This document shows positions 60,817-64,000 of a stretch of 64,000 nucleotides of DNA, piece after piece. Source of the DNA: Lingula anatina (Eukaryota; Brachiopoda; Lingulata; Lingulida; Lingulidae). The stretch is from positions 271,805 to 335,804 of the forward strand of contig NW_019776035.1 in NCBI RefSeq assembly GCF_001039355.2. The letters are read 5' to 3'. The position numbers were made by a program, and so were the translations under genes. Below the pieces are notes generated by a model. That model ran no database searches and was not told the origin of the DNA. It saw only the letters and a list, made by a program, of their open reading frames with translations. Each line of letters starts with the position of its first letter. Within the stretch, counting starts at the first letter, position 1.

Positions 60817-61417
60817 CCACAATACCACAACCTCAACACTGACCCTAGGAAAGCAGCTGGCAAACCGTCTACAACTTGGAACCAAATAGTGTTTTATGTG
60901 ACTGAAAAATGAGATATGCATACCCTTGACTGTCACCCTGAGTATGAGATGCATTGTAGTGACTTTCCTTTTCATCAGTGTATTCTAGCTGTGATGATAT
61001 AGAGGGCAAAAGATAGTCATGTTCCACACTCTGAAACTAAGGGTATTGAATGCCAAAGACTAGTTTTTGAAAAAAACAGTGACTAACACAAACTATTGCT
61101 TTGTAAGAACAAAGGATGACTAATGGACCATGGAGAAACCTGTGGGATTGCAAAATTTGATATACTTTTTTGTGGTGACATTAAAAACCTTATTGAATGG
61201 TTTTGCTGTGCATTATAAAGCTTTTATAAAGTTTTATGAAAGTTTGACCACTTAAACACAGAAAGTGATGTGATGACTACGTATATGTAGCAAACTCAGT
61301 AATTACAGATGTGAAAAACTGGAATACATTTCAAACTGCTAGATAGAGATGATAATTTTTAAACATTGCTCAGTTTTGTCACGTTCTGTCTGGACTTGTG
61401 ATTTCTGTCAGAAATGT

Positions 61418-61479
61418 AATAAATCTAATGAAATACATTGAAGCGATTTTCAATTTTGATTGTCAGTGCTCATAATAAA
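61418..61479 (+). terminator. COQ9 polyadenylation signals
   Basis: AATAAA occurs at 61418-61423 and 61474-61479, about 600 bases after the COQ9 stop, implying a 3'UTR of roughly 0.6-0.7 kb. Confidence 0.6.
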
Positions 61480-62074
61480 TATATGAAGAACCGAAATGTA
61501 GGCTCCTTCTTTATTTTTATTTTTTAGTGTGGTTTGCTTTGATACGCATTCAACAGATTAAGAAAGAATCCATGGTTAACCTCATAAGCCTGGGTGAGGG
61601 GTTCTAAGTAGACCCCGTTTGACTAAGTTGGATGTATTGGAGTCTTTATTAGTATGTTACAATACAAACAGTATGCTGAATTATATAATTGCCAATCTAA
61701 TGAGTAAATGGATGACTTGATAACAGTAAATCCATGTAGGGCCAAAAAGGACTGCATGGAGTTAATTAAATGCCTTCTTTTTCAAATCTCCAATTCAGCA
61801 AGGCAAGAATGGGCATTTGATGATAAAGAAAGTTGCTGAAAGTGATGTTAGGAAGAAGCTTAGAGAGCAGAAAAGAAGGGAGGGGGAAGAAGAAAGAAGG
61901 GGAGAACAGGAACCAAAACTGACGTACGCCGTCAGTACGTCATCACAAGCGTGAGAGGCAAGTGTGAAGCAAAAGGGAACTATTTCGCCGTGCGTTGCAT
62001 TCTCTTCGTAAGCTGTCAGTGCGTGCCAAACTCAAGAAATAAGCACAATTTCCACGGCCATCGCACCTGTCCCT

Positions 62075-62902
62075 AAAGCCTAGGTCCAAACCAAACGTAC
62101 GGGCTGCTACGTGTGGTCTACGGCCAAAAAAATGGGCAAAACGTGGGAGTTCGTGCGTGAGGAGCACGTCCATCTTGCGACTTTTGGAGGACGCAAACAG
62201 CACGTAGAAACTTTTAGACATGATCAACAGCCGCTACGTGCGATCTAGCTACGTCCTAGCAGGACGCCACCAGAAGTTGGAGGCAGATACCAGTTATTAA
62301 AAAACATAGGTAACGTATGTATCGGTGCATCAATATATATATACTTCTATCGATGGATATCAAACTCGCTACGACAACGTAACAAAGAGGAATGTGCATC
62401 GTAGAAAAATACGTGCGCTCATGTATGATGTTTCACGTACTCACATAGTTGCGACAGACAACAAACAACAGGCCCGTAGCCAGGGGGGTTCGGGGAGTTC
62501 GAAAGAACCGCCCCTTTTGCTGGGAAAAGGTCCACTCTGGGTAAAATTAATTTGATCTAGGTACATGAAGTTTATGGAAAAAAGGTCCACTTTTTCAGAA
62601 AAAGAACCCCCCTTTTGAAATTGCTGGCTACGAGCCTGAACAATTTTATGTATCGGTAACGATACCAATACATACGTTACCGATAGAAATATGTATATTG
62701 ATGCACCTTTGAAGATCTACATTAAAGTTGTTTTTTACAACTTTAAAGCCTAGGTTTCAACTACGTTTTGGACGCACGGTTTTAATGTTCCTTGCATCCG
62801 GCTAGGACGTAGCTAGATCGCAGGGAAGAAATCAAGCAATTGGTGAAAAGTTTCTACGTGCTTTTTGCGTCCTCCAAAAGTCGCACGATGGACGTGCTCC
62901 TC
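62075..62902. mobile_element. nested inverted-repeat element
   Basis: Outer arms of about 102 bp, 62159-62260 and 62801-62902, are inverted copies with indels (GAGGAGCACGTCCATC against its complement). Inside, 62324-62352 and 62681-62707 are a second inverted pair (GGTGCATCAATATA). AAAGCCTAGGT occurs in the same direction at 62075 and 62745. A hAT-like MITE is inserted within. No transposase is present; the family is unknown to me. Confidence 0.65.
62469..62638. mobile_element. 170-bp hAT-like MITE
   Basis: Ends CAGGCCCGTAGCCAG and CTGGCTACGAGCCTG form a 15-bp inverted repeat with one mismatch, a form common among hAT MITEs in animals. AACAA flanks both sides. It is inserted inside the larger inverted-repeat element. 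Confidence 0.8.
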
Positions 62903-63666
62903 AAATATTTTTGCGATATTTTTGCAATATGGTGTCTGCATACATTTGAAAGCTCCTCCGCGTTGTTCCTTATTTTAATTACTCATGCCCAACGTGCCTC
63001 TGAATCATACTGCCATAATTTATTGCAATTACTGAAAAGTTGGCAAGAAACCAATGCATTACTTTACATGTTAGTCACATGCCAATTAACTCATATTATA
63101 ACAGATTCATACTGCTGAACTGAAAGCTCAGGATTATAAGATTAACAATCCATAAAAATATGCAAAAAATCAGGAAAACAATCACTTATAATGTATCAAA
63201 AACAGTTGAAATAATTTTATTCAATAAGCAATGATTCCCAATTATAAGTAACAAAATGGAAGCAGTATTGGTATAAGGTCTGCATTAACCACCAAGATTA
63301 AATTGCTTGTAAAAATTAACATCTTTGTTAACAATGGAAGTCACATCAACTTGACACATCTTGTTACAATATATATTTGCTCAACAATATCAACGATCTT
63401 TGCCATGACGGAAGGTTATAAAAACTGAAAACACTGAATATGTAGCTTGCAATTTCTCAATGCCTTTATACTATATGAAAAACAATCAAAATCAAGATTG
63501 ATATTTCTTGAAATAGGGCATAATCCTGAAAACTTTCACCCACGCTTTTCTGCCAGATTTTGGTATACGTCTGTAAAAATACGATGTTGACACCAAAAAA
63601 TATTCCAGTGTTTGCTATCATTTCAGTATGTAACAAATGGCTATGTGTGTCATCCCTGGTCACCCC

Positions 63667-63905
63667 GAGTTCCTAAGGGATATTTGGATTGATCCATCTC
63701 CCTGAAGAGTCTCACTAAATTGCTATCAACTTAGCCAGCTTAAATGTCTGTCAAGCCTAGTAAAGCTGTGAGGGGGTAATTATCTTCATCCGCTAGCTAA
63801 TTCGGTAGGCGTGACAGATATTTAAGCCGGTTAGTTGATAGCAATTTAGTGAGACTCCCCAGAGAGTTAGGCCGATCCAGATGGATCGATCTAGGCATGG
63901 GAACC
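63667..63905. mobile_element. hairpin MITE related to the 215-bp family
   Basis: It shares GAGTCTCACTA, GATCGATCTA and the overall layout with the 215-bp elements. The interior is a long hairpin: about 52-bp arms 63707-63760 and 63806-63858 (CTCACTAAATTGCTATCAAC against its complement). The ends are GAGTTCCTAAGGGATATTTG and CTAGGCATGGGAACC. Confidence 0.7.
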
Positions 63906-64000
63906 CAGTCTTAGTACTAAATGTGACTCTCTTCTATAACAGTGACACAAAATAGTTTATTTTAAGATGGAGGGTGCTTTTTTAGTAATACATGGAAAAA

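Larger units (their letters stand above)
61480..64000. other. intergenic downstream of COQ9; transposon debris only
   Basis: No gene is recognised. The region holds a cluster of nested inverted repeats (61920-62902), a hAT-like MITE and a hairpin MITE near its right end. The ORFs at 61943-62227 and 62840-63118 read the two arms of one inverted repeat (both give SFYVLFASSKSR) and are not supported as genes. Confidence 0.6.

Noticed and set aside
61943-63118. Pair of ORFs sharing SFYVLFASSKSR
   Set aside because: They read the two arms of one inverted repeat. No domain is recognised and the ORFs lose similarity outside the arms.

Overview
The window is animal nuclear DNA. It is AT-rich, with GT-AG introns, many micro- and minisatellites, MITE-like elements and N gaps. 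Only three protein genes are visible: a CARMIL (F-actin-uncapping, LRRC16) gene on the minus strand, and on the plus strand a COQ9 gene whose first intron holds an intronless glomulin (GLMN) gene. The protein families and the evident high heterozygosity suggest a marine invertebrate. I cannot place it more narrowly from sequence alone.

Layout: 1-1893 is the 3' flank of CARMIL. CARMIL runs from its ATG at 46121 down to its stop at 1894 in 37 coding exons. Taking one copy of each duplicated exon, the spliced CDS sums to 6930 nt and stays in frame, giving about 2309 aa: PH-like region, leucine-rich repeats, helical domain, a very large lineage-specific exon, a capping-protein-interaction motif and a Pro/Ser/Lys-rich tail. 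A 347-bp interval (46122-46468) with a TGACGTCA palindrome separates it head-to-head from COQ9. COQ9 exon 1 (46469-46523) encodes an Arg-rich mitochondrial presequence. The remaining exons lie at 52750-60816, and the single-copy CDS is 903 nt (300 aa). GLMN (658 aa, one exon) sits inside COQ9 intron 1 on the same strand and appears twice. No gene is visible in 61480-64000, only transposon-like inverted repeats.

Five stretches occur as near-identical tandem pairs, each joined by a single n: CARMIL exons 4-16, CARMIL exon 3, part of CARMIL intron 1, GLMN, and COQ9 exons 2-7. The junctions fall at homopolymers, microsatellites or a minisatellite. Two of the duplications would break the reading frame if spliced literally (1460 and 755 nt, neither a multiple of 3). 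The copies also differ by clean transposon insertions. Two alleles laid end to end in a draft assembly explain this best, although real tandem duplication of GLMN cannot be excluded.

The three genes act in separate processes: actin capping regulation, coenzyme Q synthesis, and cullin-RING ligase inhibition. What joins them here is architecture: a divergent promoter and a gene nested within an intron, possibly sharing a first exon.
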